Shown: one piece after another, positions 11,033-23,520 of the stretch
Layout: the number at the start of each line of letters is the position of its first letter
How positions within the stretch are numbered: the stretch's first letter is position 1
Assembly (NCBI RefSeq): GCF_016545825.1
Contig: NC_052614.1
Location: 32,451,072-32,515,071 of the forward strand
Direction of reading: 5' to 3'
Length of the DNA: 64,000 nucleotides
DNA from: Eucalyptus grandis
Lineage: Eukaryota > Streptophyta > Magnoliopsida > Myrtales > Myrtaceae
Program-made: the position numbers and the translations under genes
Notes under the pieces: model-generated
What the model was told of the DNA's origin: nothing
Seen by the model: only the letters and a program-made list of their open reading frames with translations
The model's database searches: none

Positions 11033-13088
11033 TTGGGAACGCGGACAAGCTGGAAATCTTCCATAGATCGAACGATGCCTTCCAGCCTTTTAAAGTCTTC
11101 CTTTAGCTGTGCAATCTCCTCACTTTTGGCATTGGCCTGATTCTCGAACAGAGGGCTTGCATTTTATCATTCAATGAACATGAAGAAGCTTGACCTTCAT
11201 TCTTCAAGCTTTGAACTTCGCATCCCAAGGCATAAATCTGACCTCACATCTCCAAAAGAATATCCATGATTCTGCGAAAATCTGATCCATTATCGTTTGA
11301 GTACTTGCTTCAGCTCGATTCGATGGAGTAAATGCGGATGATGGTAGATCAGCATAATCTTGTAGGTTTGGCGATGAAACTTCATGACCTTCTTCTGGAA
11401 ATTGAGATGCATAAACATCCTCCGGGTCTCTGGTGAGCGATCGACTCCTTCACTTGCATCAGACATGAAGACTTCACTCCTTTCTCCCGATCTCCCCGTT
11501 TCCATGCCTACGGTGGAGAAGAGTGTTCTTCGGGTTCTCCTTCTTCTCTTCTTTCTTCTTCAGGTCTTTCCTCCCTCTGTTTCTTTTTCAGCTTCTATTT
11601 CTTCTTCTTCCTTCTCCTCTCGCTTCTTTCGTCATTTGCTCCGATTCTTTCTGTGGAACAGGATGACTTAAATTCTTCAAAGCCAATGCAGAGATGGTGA
11701 TGTCTTCCTCATCATCTTCATCCTCAACAAGGAGAGCTCTTTTCTCTTGGATGGAGCAACCATGGGCTCCTTCCCTTTTCTTTTAGCCGCAGAAGATATT
11801 TGATGAGATTTTGCAGAGTCTTCTCCTTGAATTTCTCCAACTCCTTGCTCAGTTCCTTCAGACGCATTTTGGTCACCATTTTCAAACCTACCACCATATG
11901 ATCGCATGGTCGAACACAAAAGATTTGTGGAGGCTGAATATTCAGATGTCTGAATAACTTCGTAACAAGGCTTGGGTAAGGGAGTTGACCTCTCGTCCTT
12001 CATCATTGCTCTATACATGTGAAACATCACAAAGTGTGAGGGAGAGAAAACTTTTTCCAAAGAGAATAGCATACATCGCCTTGGCCTCTCGAACTTGAAA
12101 CATCAGTCTTGGAAGTTGATTTCGGTCGGAGGCAATTAATCACAATCTTGTGAAGCAAGATGTTGAATGCACCCATCCTTAAGTAGGTGATCTTTTCATC
12201 TCTTCTCCTGTCCTTCACCAGTTCAAGAGTGGCCCGAGCAATGGAAACTTTGATTGGCTGATATCTTCCTCTTTCGACTTCTAACACATCCGCCAAGATA
12301 TTCATATCCACAACATAATCTTGGTCTTTAACGCTGAACGAGAATCTATTCGCATCCAAAAGCTTAGATTTGAATAGAAATATGCAGTTAATTCAAAGAT
12401 AGGCCCTCGTAGAGTCGAGCAGAACTTTTCAAGTTGAAGATAACTGAACTTTTCCTCAAGTTCATATTCACAAAAGATCCAGAAAATCAAAATCTACACT
12501 CCTAGGGTTTATTACCTCACGCTTCAGCAATTTCGAGTACAGATCCTTTTGCTCCTTTGATCTAAACAAATCTCCCCTTTTTCCTTGATTATCAACCGCA
12601 ACACCCATTTTCGGTTGGAATTGACTGTACAATTTATCATCATCATTCCCATCTACAGGATTCGGCCCCCAATCACGAGGATCACTTGGGATATTTGCAA
12701 GGGTTTCCTCAGCCACCCCTTTTCGAGCAATTCCCAAACTTTCCATTTTTTCAGAAAGATATATTTGTTCCCATGTCCTTTGTCTTTAAGAAAATCATTA
12801 ATGTAGTTCAAAGGAGTACGAATTCCTTTTTAGGGCACGATATAACTGGTAAATATAAGCGGGCTTCGAACTCTTACAGTGGTCTCGCATCCTCGATGAT
12901 TTCTTCCGTTGTTGATGATCAACGCCTTGAGGACTAGATGGAGGAGAATGACGCTGTTGAGAATGTTGTGGGCTCGCTTGTTGTTCTGGAGTCACTTCAT
13001 CTTCAGTAAGATCGAAGTGCGTAGGCCCCTCACTCATCCGCCGTGGTCCCCTGCTTGCAATTCTCGAAGACTTTCTTGAAGATGACAT
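11033..13088 (-). pseudogene. C1 third ORF (Sirevirus envelope-like/ORF3), broken
   Basis: Lies between pol and the 3' LTR, the position of the so-called envelope-like ORF of SIRE-type elements; no entry function is shown for such proteins in plants. The chosen start (ATG at 13088) follows a leader conserved in C2. The N-terminal part is basic and serine-rich. The middle (about 12470-12030) resembles the 'putative plant transposon protein' domain. Next comes a very acidic/basic low-complexity stretch (about 11850-11560), and a C-terminal helix-rich, probably coiled-coil segment ends at the TAA at 11035-11033. Frameshifts near 12800, 12480 and 12070 break it. No clear signal peptide or membrane segment was found in these frames. 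Confidence 0.65.
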
Positions 13089-13521
13089 CTTTCTTAGTTT
13101 TTGGAAGATTCCTTGCTTGACTTTCCCAGGAAAGATGACAACTTTTTGAGGATTAAATGAAGAAGACAAACGGGAATGGAGGATCGATGCTTTTTAGGGT
13201 TTTTGAGAGAAAAGTGAAGAGGAATCGACAGTTCACGATCGATTAAGAAGAGGGATAAACGAACCGTCATAAAGGAAATAAAAATATGCCTTTTCAAAAT
13301 AACTGTCTTTTTCCGCAAAAATAGCCATTTCAAAAATAACTTCCTTTTTGAAAATGAAACGATGCAATATTTACGTCAATTAAATATAGCAACAATTTAA
13401 ACACAAATCGACAATCGTACCTTTTCAAGTTGAGATTCAAGAGAGAAAGACTTACAGTTTGACGGACGTACCAAGACTGTCTTTTTCCGATAAAGTCTTG
13501 TAAGTCTGAGTCTGAAAGTCT

Positions 13522-16500
13522 TTAGACTTTGATATCCTCATACCTCAAAATGTTGAGTCTGGAGCGTATAAACTCAAATTGATTTTTCTCTAAAGGCTTT
13601 GTGAATATATCCGCCAGTTGATTCTTTGAGTCAACAAATTGAATTGAAACATCTCCATTTTGAACATGGTCTCTTATAAAGTGATGTCGAATCTCTATAT
13701 GCTTTGCTCTTGAGTGGAGAATTGGATTTTTGGTGAGGTTGATAGCGCTGGTGTTGTCGCAATTAATCTCCGTGCATGAGTCTTCAATTTCAAAGTCTCT
13801 TAGCTATTGTTTTATCCATAGAATTTGCGAACAGCAGCTTCCTGTGGCTACATACTCTGCTTCTGTTGTTGAAAGAGACACAGTGCTTTGTTTCTTTGAA
13901 AACCAAGACACTATCCTGCTTCCAAGCAACTGGCAAGTTCCCGAAGTGCTCTTTCTATCAACTCTGCAACCGGCCAGATCTGCGTCTGAATATCTCAGAA
14001 GATTAAAGTCTCCTTCTTAGGATACCAAAGACCGATGCTTGATGATGAAGCAACGTATTTAATGATGCGTTCGCAAAGACCGAGATGGGATTCTCTAGGA
14101 TCCGATTGAAACCTAGCACAGATGCAAACACTCAACAAGATGTCGTCTAGAAGCAAAGAAGATAAAGGAGTGAACCAATGATGCTTCGTACAGCTTTTGA
14201 TCAACTTTCTTCCTTTCTTCATCTTTGTCTATCTTTAAAGAACTTGACATCGGTATGTCGGTCTTTTTGCACTTTTCCAGTCCAAATCTTTTGACAAGAT
14301 CATTAACATATTTTTCTTGATAAATAAAGGTTCCTTCCTTCAATTGTTTTACTTGAAGACCAAGAAAGAATGTTAACTCTCCCATCATACTCATTTCAAA
14401 TTCATCCTGCATAGACTTAGAAAATTTCTTGCACATATTTTCATTAGAAGATCCGAAAATAATGTCGTCCACATATATTTGAACAAGTAAGAAATTTTTG
14501 TTCTCCTTTTTGATAAATAAAGTAGTATCCACTTTACCTTTGACAAAACCATTTTGTATTAAAAACTTACTTAATCGTCGTACCAAGCTCGAGGTGCTTG
14601 CTTTAAACCATACAGAGCCTTCTTCAGTTTGAAGACTGAGTCTGGCTTCTTTGGGTCTTCAAACCCTGGTGGTTGTTCCACATAAACTTCCTCTTGGATG
14701 ACTCCATTTAGGAAGGCGCTTTTGACGTCCATTTGGAATAACCTGAAATTCTTATAACAAGCAAACGCAAGTAATAGTCGAATAGCTTCTAACCTTGCTA
14801 CTGGAGCGTAAGTCTCATCATAGTCTATTCCTTCTTCTTGCGTATATCCCTTGGCCACAAGTCTTGCTTTGTGTCGTATGACTTTTCCTTTCTCATTCAT
14901 CTTGTTTCGAACACCCATTTAGCTCCAATAACAGTTTTACCTTTTGGTTTTGATGTCAACTTCCGTGACGTCATTTATGCTAAACTGTTCGAGCTCTTCT
15001 TGCATAGCTTCAATCCAGCTTTTCATCGATAAAGCTTCTTCTATGCTTTTGGTTCAATTTCAGAAACGAGAGCCGAGCACTAGACTCTTCTCGCCTTTTT
15101 GGATCTGGTGCGAATTCCTTCATTCATTTCGCCGATTATAAGATCTTTGGGATGACTGGACTTATGCTTCCAGTTACTCGTTGATCTGTTTGGTTGATGA
15201 TCTCTTTCTTTGTTTGGATCTTCACGAACATCTTGAAGCTGGTTTTCCAGAGTCTGAGATGCTTCTTGAGTTGTAAGCTTTGGAAGATCTGGAGCAGGTT
15301 CAGACTCTTCTTGATGAGTCTGACTTGATTCATCTTGCGTTGAGTCTTGAAATTTGATATTCATTGACTCCTCCACAGACTGTCTCTTCTTGTTATAGAC
15401 TCTGAAGGCTTTGCTTGATGTAGAATATCCAAGGAAGATACCTTCATCTGATCTTTCTTCAAACTTACCAACTCGCTCTTTTGCATTTTTCAATATAAAA
15501 CATTTGCAACCAAATACATGAAAGTATGAAACAATAGGCTTCTTATCTTTGAACAATTCGTAAGGGGTTTTCTCTAGAATAGGTCTTAAGAAGACTCTAT
15601 TGATGATATAACATGCTGTTGAAAAGCTTCAGCCCAAAATCGTGAAGAAATCTTGCTTTCAATTAAAAGAGTTCTAGCCATTTCCGAAGAGATCCGTTCT
15701 TTCTTTCCACAACTCCATTTTGCTGAGGAGTATATGGAGAGGAGAACACATGATTAAAGCCGATTCATCACAAAATTTTGTAAAATCTTGATTTTCAAAT
15801 TCACCTCCATGATCTGTTCTTATACTTGAGATAACACATCATTTTTCATTTTGAACCTTTTTAGCAAACTTTTCAAAATACGAGAAGGTTTCAGACTTAC
15901 TTGCAAGGAAATATACCCAAGTAAAACGGGAGTAATCGTCCACAATTACTAGGCAATATTTCTTACCTCCAATACTCGTGTTCTGGTTGGTCCGAAGAGA
16001 TCCATATGCAGCAATCGTAGTATATGATTAGTAGAGACATGATTTATTGGCTTAAATGAATTTCTTACCCGCTTTCCTGTAATACATGGAGTGCATGGAT
16101 CAGTCTTTTGATAAGGTAATTTGGGTAGTCCTCGAACAAGCTGCTTTGATGAGATTTTGGCTAATTGCTTCATGTTGACATGACCAAGCTTTCGTGCCAT
16201 AAGCTTGCTTCGTCTTGAATTGAGATAAAACATTGCGATTCATTTGGTTTCACATCCGTAAGATAAATGTTTCCATGTCTACGACCCATGAAAGACTCGA
16301 GTAGAGTCTTTACCGATTCCGTAACATATTCCTTCTTGAAAAAAGATCTTGAAACCGGTATCACACAATTGACTAATGCTGAGAAGATTGTAATTGAGTC
16401 CTTCCACTAAGGAAACATTACTTATTGTGAGATTTCCAATTTTCACAGTTCCAAATCCCACAATACTCCCTTTGTGTTTCCTCCAAATGAAACTTTTCCA

Positions 16501-16625
16501 CCATTTACTTGAGCAATCTTTATAAAACAATTTGAGTCTCCCGTCATGTGTCTTGAGCATCCACCGTCAAGATACCACTTTACCTTTTTCTTGACGGTGA
16601 CCTGCATTTAAAAAAAGAGTTTCAA
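13522..16625 (-). pseudogene. C1 pol (protease-integrase-RT-RNase H), frameshifted
   Basis: Copia-order polyprotein. The protease motif is at 16560-16580, where the family D-S/T-G appears as D-G-G. The GAG-pre-integrase zinc site ('WHESL/KLGH', 'CTPCITGK') is at about 16230-16070. The integrase core runs about 16010-15450, with 'VDDYSRF', 'TDHGGEF' and 'NGVVERKN' recognisable in changing frames. RT is at about 14918-14113: '[14 protein letters not shown]', 'DVKSAFLNG', 'LKQAPRAWY' and the YVDD box at 14475-14464. RNase H and tether run to the stop at 13524-13522. Frameshifts occur at least at 14575, 15950, 16200 and through RNase H. RT reading frames are long, so decay is recent or partly assembly error. 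Confidence 0.88.
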
Positions 16626-16639
16626 GCTTTCTTTGGTAC

Positions 16640-18308
16640 CCAAACTTTCTTGGGTCATTTGGTGTTAGTAACATAAGCAAAAAGATTAGCACATATTCTC
16701 TTAACAGTTTCCAAACCATAGGACATTCTTTTTCAAAGTGATCCGGACTGTTGCATTTTGAACATTTTAGAGCATTTCTACCTACAGATTTTACAAAAAC
16801 TTTCTTGAAGTGACTTTTGTAAATCTCTCTCGAGAGTCTTTTCTTAATTCTTTCTTTTACTTTAGGAAAATCAATCGGGGAATTGTTTCTTTGTCATACC
16901 TAGACCGGACTTATTGAAGTAAGGTCTTTGAGCTGAAAGAATTTTCTCAAGTTTTTCGGACCCTATTGAAAATTTCTTTTCGATAAGTCTGTTTTTAAAA
17001 AAGCATTTTCTTTTAAAAGATTATCTTCATTTTCTTTAAGAGTGGAAACAGTCAAGTCTAGACTTTTAACTCTTTCTACTAAAACATTTTCCTTTTGTTT
17101 TAGAGCTGAGTTTTCCTTTTTCAGTTCAGAAATTCTTTTGAGAGAAGTCTTAAGACTAAAGCATAATTCGTCAATATATTTAGAAACTTTGACAGGAATT
17201 TTAATATTACTTGCCTCAAATTCACCTGTCCGAGTCCGATCCAGAGTCCGAGTCCGATTGTGCCATCGACATAGATTGGCATATTCATTATCACTTTCTT
17301 CACACTCGTGTCACCTGTGTTTCGGCTTTGAGAGCTTTTCGAAATCTTTCAGCTTTTCCTTTCTTCTTCTTCTAAGAGGACAGTTGGGTCCGATGTGTCC
17401 CTTTTTCTTACATTCAAAGCAGACTATGTCTTTATTTGGTTCCTCATCATCACCGACTTGGTCTCGCTGTCTTTGAAAGCTTTGTTTCTTTGAGTTGAAC
17501 CTTCTTCCTTTTCTATTCAGTTTTCTGAATCTTCTTATCATGAGAGCAAGCTCCTCATCGTCCAAATCTTCTTCGTAATCTGTATCATCGTAATCATCAT
17601 TTGATTTTAATGCAATGGTTTTCTTACCTTTTTATCTTCATCTTCATTGATCCGTTCCACTTCATAAGACCGAAGAGTTCCAATTAGCTCGTCGACGATA
17701 GTGGCATAATTCTTTGAGTCTCTCTTATCGAAGTCTTTATGTGATTCCAATCCCCCTAGAGAGTCCATGCAGTAGCTTGTTTACCTTCATGGGATCGAAG
17801 TTGGTTGACCTTGATTTTCAAGACCATTCACAATATCTGTAAAACGACTAAACATGTCAGATATAGATTCTCCTGGTTTCATTCTGAAGGCTTCGTATTG
17901 ACCGAGAAGAATGTTGATTCTAGATTCCTTCACTCGATCTGTTCCTTCATAAGTGATATGCAATCTGTCCCAAACTTCTTTTGCTGTACCACAAGAAGAT
18001 ATTCTATTATATTTAGTTGGTGATAAAGCACAATATAAGGAGTAAATTGCTTTTGTATCGAGTGCTTGTCTCTTGTTTATTTCTTCCTGAGACATTCCGC
18101 TGGTTTCATCTATTTCTTTTCCTCTTTCAGAGACTGATGCAGTGGTAGGAGTAATTCCTTTTTCTACAACGTCCCATTCCAGAGGATCCTTTGATCGAAG
18201 GAAAGCTTTCATCTTGTTCTTCCAGATGTTGTAATCCTTTCCATCAAAGTAGGGTGGTCTAGTATTGCTTTGCCCTTCCATCAGCCCTGGTGCTAGCATA
18301 CTAGCCAT
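16640..18308 (-). pseudogene. C1 gag, frameshifted
   Basis: Capsid/nucleocapsid precursor. It starts at the ATG at 18308, 49 bp after the primer site. The N-terminal copia gag domain (18308-17787) has 'PPYFDGKDYNIWKNKM' and 'WDRLHITYEGT'. A first CCHC zinc knuckle 'CFECKKKGHIGPNC' lies at about 17430-17388 and a second ('CSKCNSPDHFEKEC') at about 16764-16722. Between them is a Lys/Glu/Leu-rich stretch likely to form a coiled coil. At least three frame changes (near 17790, 17570, 17300) break it. Two widely spaced knuckles separated by a coiled coil match the C2 copy. Confidence 0.85.
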
Positions 18309-18356
18309 GGATCTTTTACTACGAAGTAAAACACTTCAAATAAAGTAAGTACACAT

Positions 18357-18368
18357 GCTCTGATACCA
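18357..18368 (-). promoter_or_regulatory. C1 primer binding site (tRNA-iMet type)
   Basis: Minus-strand TGGTATCAGAGC, two bases after the 5' LTR. It is the standard copia primer site complementary to the 3' end of initiator methionine tRNA. Confidence 0.92.
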
Positions 18369-18370
18369 AT

Positions 18371-19275
18371 TGATATTGCTAGTATGAGTACCTAGAGGGG
18401 GGTGAATAGGTATATAAAGAATTTTTCTCAAGCAATTGCACAATACTAGACAGTTGAAGGAAACGATAATCAAAGTAAGACTGAGAGAAGAGAAAATTTA
18501 ACACACGGTTTATAGTGGTTCGGCTTATATCAAGCCTACGTCCACTCTTCTTCACTGACAGCCTATTGGCTGGATTCCACTATGAACAAGAGAGAGGTTA
18601 CAAGCACAGCCTTTGCCTTGATTCCACAAGTGTAGATGTTCTACCACACCTCCTCAAGATTTCTCACAAATATAGACTCTCTTTCGTATACAAGTATTCG
18701 CTCAAAGGATTTGTCTAAACGAAAAGGAGCTTCAGACTTTGGAATTCTTCTATCACGCACACCTTGAACAACTAAGACAGTCTTCCTTATATACTCCTTT
18801 ATGTCATCATACCCGTTGGCACTTACCAAAGGAATTCCTCCAATCTACCTGTTGGACGGAATCAATTAGGAAGATTGTTCAAGCTATAAAAGGAACGTGT
18901 TGATAGCCCATCAACCCGTTCGCCCATACAATCGGGATCTCGGTTTCCATAAGCAGAACCTTCCAATAATATTTAGGCAATCACCGGATCTTCAATTATA
19001 AAATCAATCTTCGATCAATCAAAGGACTCCGTTTAAGTCTTCTCCAGCCATGAGATCTTCTCCAGCTTGATAAGGTTAAATCCTCAACGAAACATCAAGT
19101 TATGGATAACCTTTCTTCAACGGATTAGTGATTTGTCAATGAGGATAGATTTGAGTCTTGAGTCTGGCTGTCTCAAGGTCTTCAGACTTTAAATAGCAGA
19201 GTCTGCAAGCCTTCAGACTAGACTGATAGAAACGATTTGTCAACTTCAAAACACTTCAAGAAGATTTCTTCAACA
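18371..19275 (-). repeat. C1 5' LTR with TATA box
   Basis: 905 bp, carrying the element promoter. A TATATAAGG box (minus strand) lies at 18792-18784. It ends next to the primer site. Confidence 0.93.
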
Positions 19276-20115
19276 GAAAGGCTCCATCGATGTTGATCTA
19301 TGGAGTTCCGGGTTCCGGTGGGCACCACAGCCGATTTAAATCTGAGGAGCAAAACCGTGATCCCGACATTGCTCCATTACAGCAACGAGCAACGTGGGCA
19401 TTCGCAAAAGCCACTGCAACTACCTATGCTGGATCAAGGAGAAGCCTGCGGAAAACAAAATTATTTCTAGTTTTCTAGATCTGCCTCAATATATGCGCAA
19501 GAGTCTCCAGATTAGGTAATAGATCTCGTTTATCTAACAGATTTGTTAACCAAGCATCGCTGCGTTGTGTGTGATATGCTACCGGTGTGATTTGAACTTG
19601 TGGGTGAGACTAGACATTGCGTGTCCATGGACATAATAGGAATATATGCTCTATTGTTTCTAGGTTGTGCGCTTGACAAAGTTGACACAATGGATCTGGA
19701 ATGATGCGTCTGTGGTAGAGATTATCCCTTGTAGATAGAGCATTATGGCATAAGGACCACATAAATATTCGTAGCTTCGGGGGAGGGGGGTCTTCATATT
19801 GCATATCTTGTGCCAAAGCTGTCGTGGAGTTTGATAGGAGGAGGAGGCGCAGCTTGTGTCCATTAGTATTTTTTGTAGATCTAAGGGAGTTGTAACCTTT
19901 TTTTTTTTACTGGAGATACGCCATTTTGAGTTCCCTTCTAAATGAGTTGATCGGCTATACAATAAGTGCGAAGCTGAATAGTAAGGATTTCGTCAACATT
20001 TTGATCATTAAAACTACTGCACAGTAGGGATTCATTCCAACTATTCTAACCCGGTAGGATGAAGTCTGCAACCTTCACTAGTTCTCCTCTGGGCGTAAGC
20101 CCACCAATTATACCG
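19276..20115 (-). pseudogene. LINE 1, upstream part: zf-RVT domain and RNase H start
   Basis: Minus-strand frames give the zinc-binding region of plant LINE ORF2: 'PPPKLRIFMWSLCHNALSTRDNLYHRRI' region (about 19790-19700), with 'CQLCQ', 'ETIEHIFLLCPW'. Downstream is the start of RNase H, with 'CPPEPGTP' and 'INIDGAF' (about 19330-19276). The latter holds the first catalytic Asp. It stops exactly at C1 and resumes at 9750. Upstream (19960-20115) 'NVDEILTIQL' fits the linker after RT. RT and endonuclease are missing because gypsy A begins at 20116. Stops and frameshifts are present. Confidence 0.8.
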
Positions 20116-22750
20116 TGTTGACACCTATTTTTACAAAAAAAATCAATCATTCAAAAAGTCAATAAAAAAAATCAAGAAAATTGGAAAAGAAAAAAAAAAT
20201 CGATCGGGTCAGGCCGGATCTGGCCTTGGCCCAACCCGCCCACTTCTCTTTTATATATTTCTTCCCCCCCCTCGTCGGTCTGGCCCACGCCCCATCCTTC
20301 TCCCTCCTCCAATCTTCGCGTAGGACCTGCAGAAGAAAGAATAAGAGGAAGCCAAAGAAGGATCTGCAGAGGATCAACAACTGCGATTTCAGAAAAATGG
20401 AAGCAATGAACGCTTGGCTGCAGCGTGGCAGCTCCTGCAGTTGACGAAGCCCAAGAAAACCTGCTGCCGTTGTAGCTGAAAATAGACTGAACTCGGTCCC
20501 AAGGAGAAGACTGACTGCAGGCATACATAGAGGCAAGGAGGCTGGACTGACCGAGGAAAATTAGAGCTGAAGATGGAAAAGAATGAGAGCTGGCTTCATG
20601 GGCTAGCAAAAGGCATTTCGGACAGAGGCAAAGGAAAAGGAACCAACGGCGGTTTTAAAAGAAAACATGAGAAGCATCGCACAGGGGAGATTGGCCAAGA
20701 GAGATTTGAGATGGCCTTTGGCGAGAGAACTTGAAGGGAGGAGAGGGTTCTCGATTGATTTTTTTGGGGTCGAGAGAGAACAAAGAGCACCAAAGAGTGA
20801 GCTTGAGAGAGGGATAGAGGACCAAGGAGAGTGCGTTTTGCCGTTGTCTGAAGTACGCCCGTTGCTCGCCATCCGAACCAGGTAGGCTTCCCGCTTCACT
20901 TCGAGGTCTTGGGCCAGAGCTCACGGCCGACCTGTTCACGCGAGCTTCGGCTTCACCGATCCTCCATGAAAGCTCATAGATGTCCTAGTGCATGTTGATA
21001 GACATCCGGGCTTGTGCTTGGGTTTATACTAGTCCGAAGATCCTTCTTTTCTGTTGTGTATGCTAACCGGTTGATGAAATGCCCGAAAGAGACTTGAGTC
21101 TGAGAGTATGTTGTGGCTGAAAATATTTGCTGTGTTCGCATCTGTTCGAGTGTGATATATGTCCCTTAGCGGATTTTGAGTGTTGCTTGTGCATATTGTG
21201 TTGATTTTTACTCGGATTCGAGCCTCAAGTGAGCCCGTATGCTTTTTTTTTTTTTTTTTTTTAGCTGCTGCACGCCCAATGTTTGACAAAATGTCCCAAA
21301 GAGAACCAAGAAAAAACTTGCGCTCAAACTCGGTCTAATTTGCGCTTGTTTATATATATGTTGGACCATGTCTGTCTCTTATGTTTTCATCGCGATTTCA
21401 TGCGATTTTCATAAAGTAATCATGTGTGTTAGAGCTGGGGGTGTTTGCATCCGAAAATGGTGTAGCAGCTCTCGGAGTTAGATGGCCGGCGTTGATTTGC
21501 GACGGTTGGGGTGGTTTGGTGCTAGAAAGGATGCTAAGTGCTTTGGTTATTGTTGTTGTTCGAATTAGTTTTGGTAAAGAAACAAATTTTGGTGAGGAAT
21601 GTCGCGAGCAAGGAGAAGGCAGTCTTTAGGAGGGTTGAGGGCGTGCAGGGGACAAGCACGAAGGAGAAGAAGACCCAAAAGGAAAAAAAATATAAAAGAA
21701 AAAGAAAAATAAAAGTATGGAAAAAGTAAAAAAGTAAAACAAAATATTAAAAAGAAAGGAAAAGTTGGTCTTGGGAAGGAGGAATCAAGAGGGGGAGTGT
21801 GCGGTGAGAAAAGACAACCGAAAGGATTTTTTTTTAATATTTGAATTTAAAAAAAAAAATCCAAAAGTGTTGGATCCGGGTTTGGGTTGGGTCCACGGTT
21901 CGGATCGGGATTACCCGGTCCGAACCCATTTTATTGAAGTATAATAATATTAAATATTAACTATATATTAAAAATTTAAAAATTCAAAAAATTAATTATA
22001 AAAATAAAAATTTCGAAAAAATGATAAAAATTCAAAAAAATTCAAAAAATTTTCCGAAATTTCAAAAAAATCAGAAAACCTTAAAATTAGACTTTTTTTA
22101 AAAAAATTAATAAAAATCTTTAAAAAAATTAATTAAAAAATTTTAAAAATAATTTAATTAAAAAAAACAAAAACAATTTTTTTTCGAAAATCCAAAAATA
22201 ATGGGGTTTGGTTAGGAACTGCTATGTATTGCTACTTTAGTGTAATTAAGCCTTTATTTTCTTGTATGTTGTTTTTATCGCATGTTTAATTTGCGTGTTT
22301 TGTGTTTAACTTGCATGTATTTAATTTTAGGGCAAATAGGATCTTAGTAGTTATAATTATTACTTTTTTGATTGCGCATCCGCATGCTCACCTCACATGT
22401 TAGTGGATAAGTATAAAATCAATCTAAACTGCCTGCCAAAAATCATTTTGTTAAAATGAACAAGATTAGGTACCAAAAGGGCACTAATTGGTTAATTAGT
22501 GTAATCAAGTCCCCGAACCTAAATTCTCTTGGTTGCGTAGGAAGTGAGGCACGCTCCCATGCCTCACTTGGTTTCTAGCCGACCCCAATAGGCTAGTGGC
22601 GACTCTTTTTGTGCAAAATTCCTAGAAAATATCCCAATGTCACGCGGGGTATGGGCTTGGGAGAGCCCGCGTCTAATCAGGGGCCTTAGGCCCGTCCTTT
22701 GGGCAATACCCCTAAACCTCGTTCCCTCCCCCCGAGGGTAGGTCGCGACA
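20116..22750 (+). repeat. A 5' LTR
   Basis: 2635 bp, starting TGTTGACACC and ending GGTCGCGACA. The first part is mixed, 21940-22200 is extremely A/T-rich, and the last 300 bp match the 3' part of the B LTRs ('acaagattaggtacc', 'taatcaagtccccga', 'tagtggcgactc'). Frames inside it (for example 20181-20444) are not genes. Confidence 0.88.
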
Positions 22751-22753
22751 GCT

Positions 22754-22773
22754 TGGCGACTCCTCTGGGGAAC
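22754..22773 (+). promoter_or_regulatory. A primer binding site
   Basis: TGGCGACTCCTCTGGGGAAC, three bases after the LTR. Same type as in B and as in Tat/Ogre elements, where tRNA-Arg is the proposed primer. Confidence 0.75.
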
Positions 22774-23520
22774 TTGATTTTAAACTTTAGAGGACTTAGG
22801 CCAAAATTAATCTTGTTCAAAAATATTTTTGTTTGGCAGCAAAGATAGTATGTGCATCCATAACATGTCGAATGTTGATTGGAGTTATAAGGGATGGTGA
22901 TTTCTAACCTTTGTTTTGTAGGGGTATAAGAGTGAATGGTTTATTCATGTTTGAAGTGCTGATTTTTTTAAATTGTTATGCATGAGTCTCCTGCATTGCA
23001 CTACACCATAGCACACACAACCTACCGTCGGACTTGGGCCGCATAGGATCACCTAGGATGGTGTTGAGGTGGATACCACTCCGACTACAACCGCGTAGTA
23101 CGAGTCGCCCACCTTAACCATGAAATTTCTTTCTTCACGTCAAAGGTACCCACCCCGGTCTGCAACCACGCAACACAAGTCGGTTCTTTGACGAAGCCGG
23201 AGTCATGGGTAACCCGACCTAGCCGCGACCTTGCTGGTTCAGTCCGGTGATCCCATGGCTCCATTTTGAGCCATTTAGAGTAGAAATTGAACCACCGTCC
23301 ATGCGTATGTCTATGTCATTGGCTTTGCTACTCAATGAGTAGGGTAAGATTTTCAAATTCTCTCCTTCGTAATTTACTTATTCGCTTTCTTTTTTTGGTT
23401 GGTTCATGGAAAATTAGGTTGATCGTAACTGTGAGTAGTATACAATGGGGATACCCGAGCTTCGCACATGGTGGGATAGACTAGACCCGACTGGCCATGA
23501 TTGGGTGCAATCCTATGTCG
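22774..23520 (+). other. A untranslated leader, cut by C2
   Basis: Shares 'acacacaacc..ccg.cggac.tgggccgc.ataggat' with the leader of B (35455-35500). No ORF. It stops at the truncated LTR of C2. Confidence 0.7.

Larger units (their letters stand above)
9751..19275 (-). mobile_element. C1: full-length Sirevirus-type Ty1/copia retrotransposon
   Basis: Complete element of 9525 bp on the minus strand. LTRs at 9751-10658 and 18371-19275 are near-identical and end TG...CA. The flanks are 'gaaag' on both sides (9746-9750 and 19276-19280), a 5 bp target duplication. An iMet-type primer site follows the 5' LTR, then gag, pol in copia order (protease, integrase, RT, RNase H), a third ORF, and polypurine tracts. 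The third ORF and repeated polypurine tracts fit the Sirevirus (SIRE/Maximus) lineage. The coding region has many small frameshifts and stops, so it looks unable to move by itself as assembled. Similar LTRs imply a recent insertion. Confidence 0.93.

Noticed and set aside
20181..20899. Overlapping frames on both strands
   Set aside because: They lie in the A 5' LTR and have no recognisable domain.
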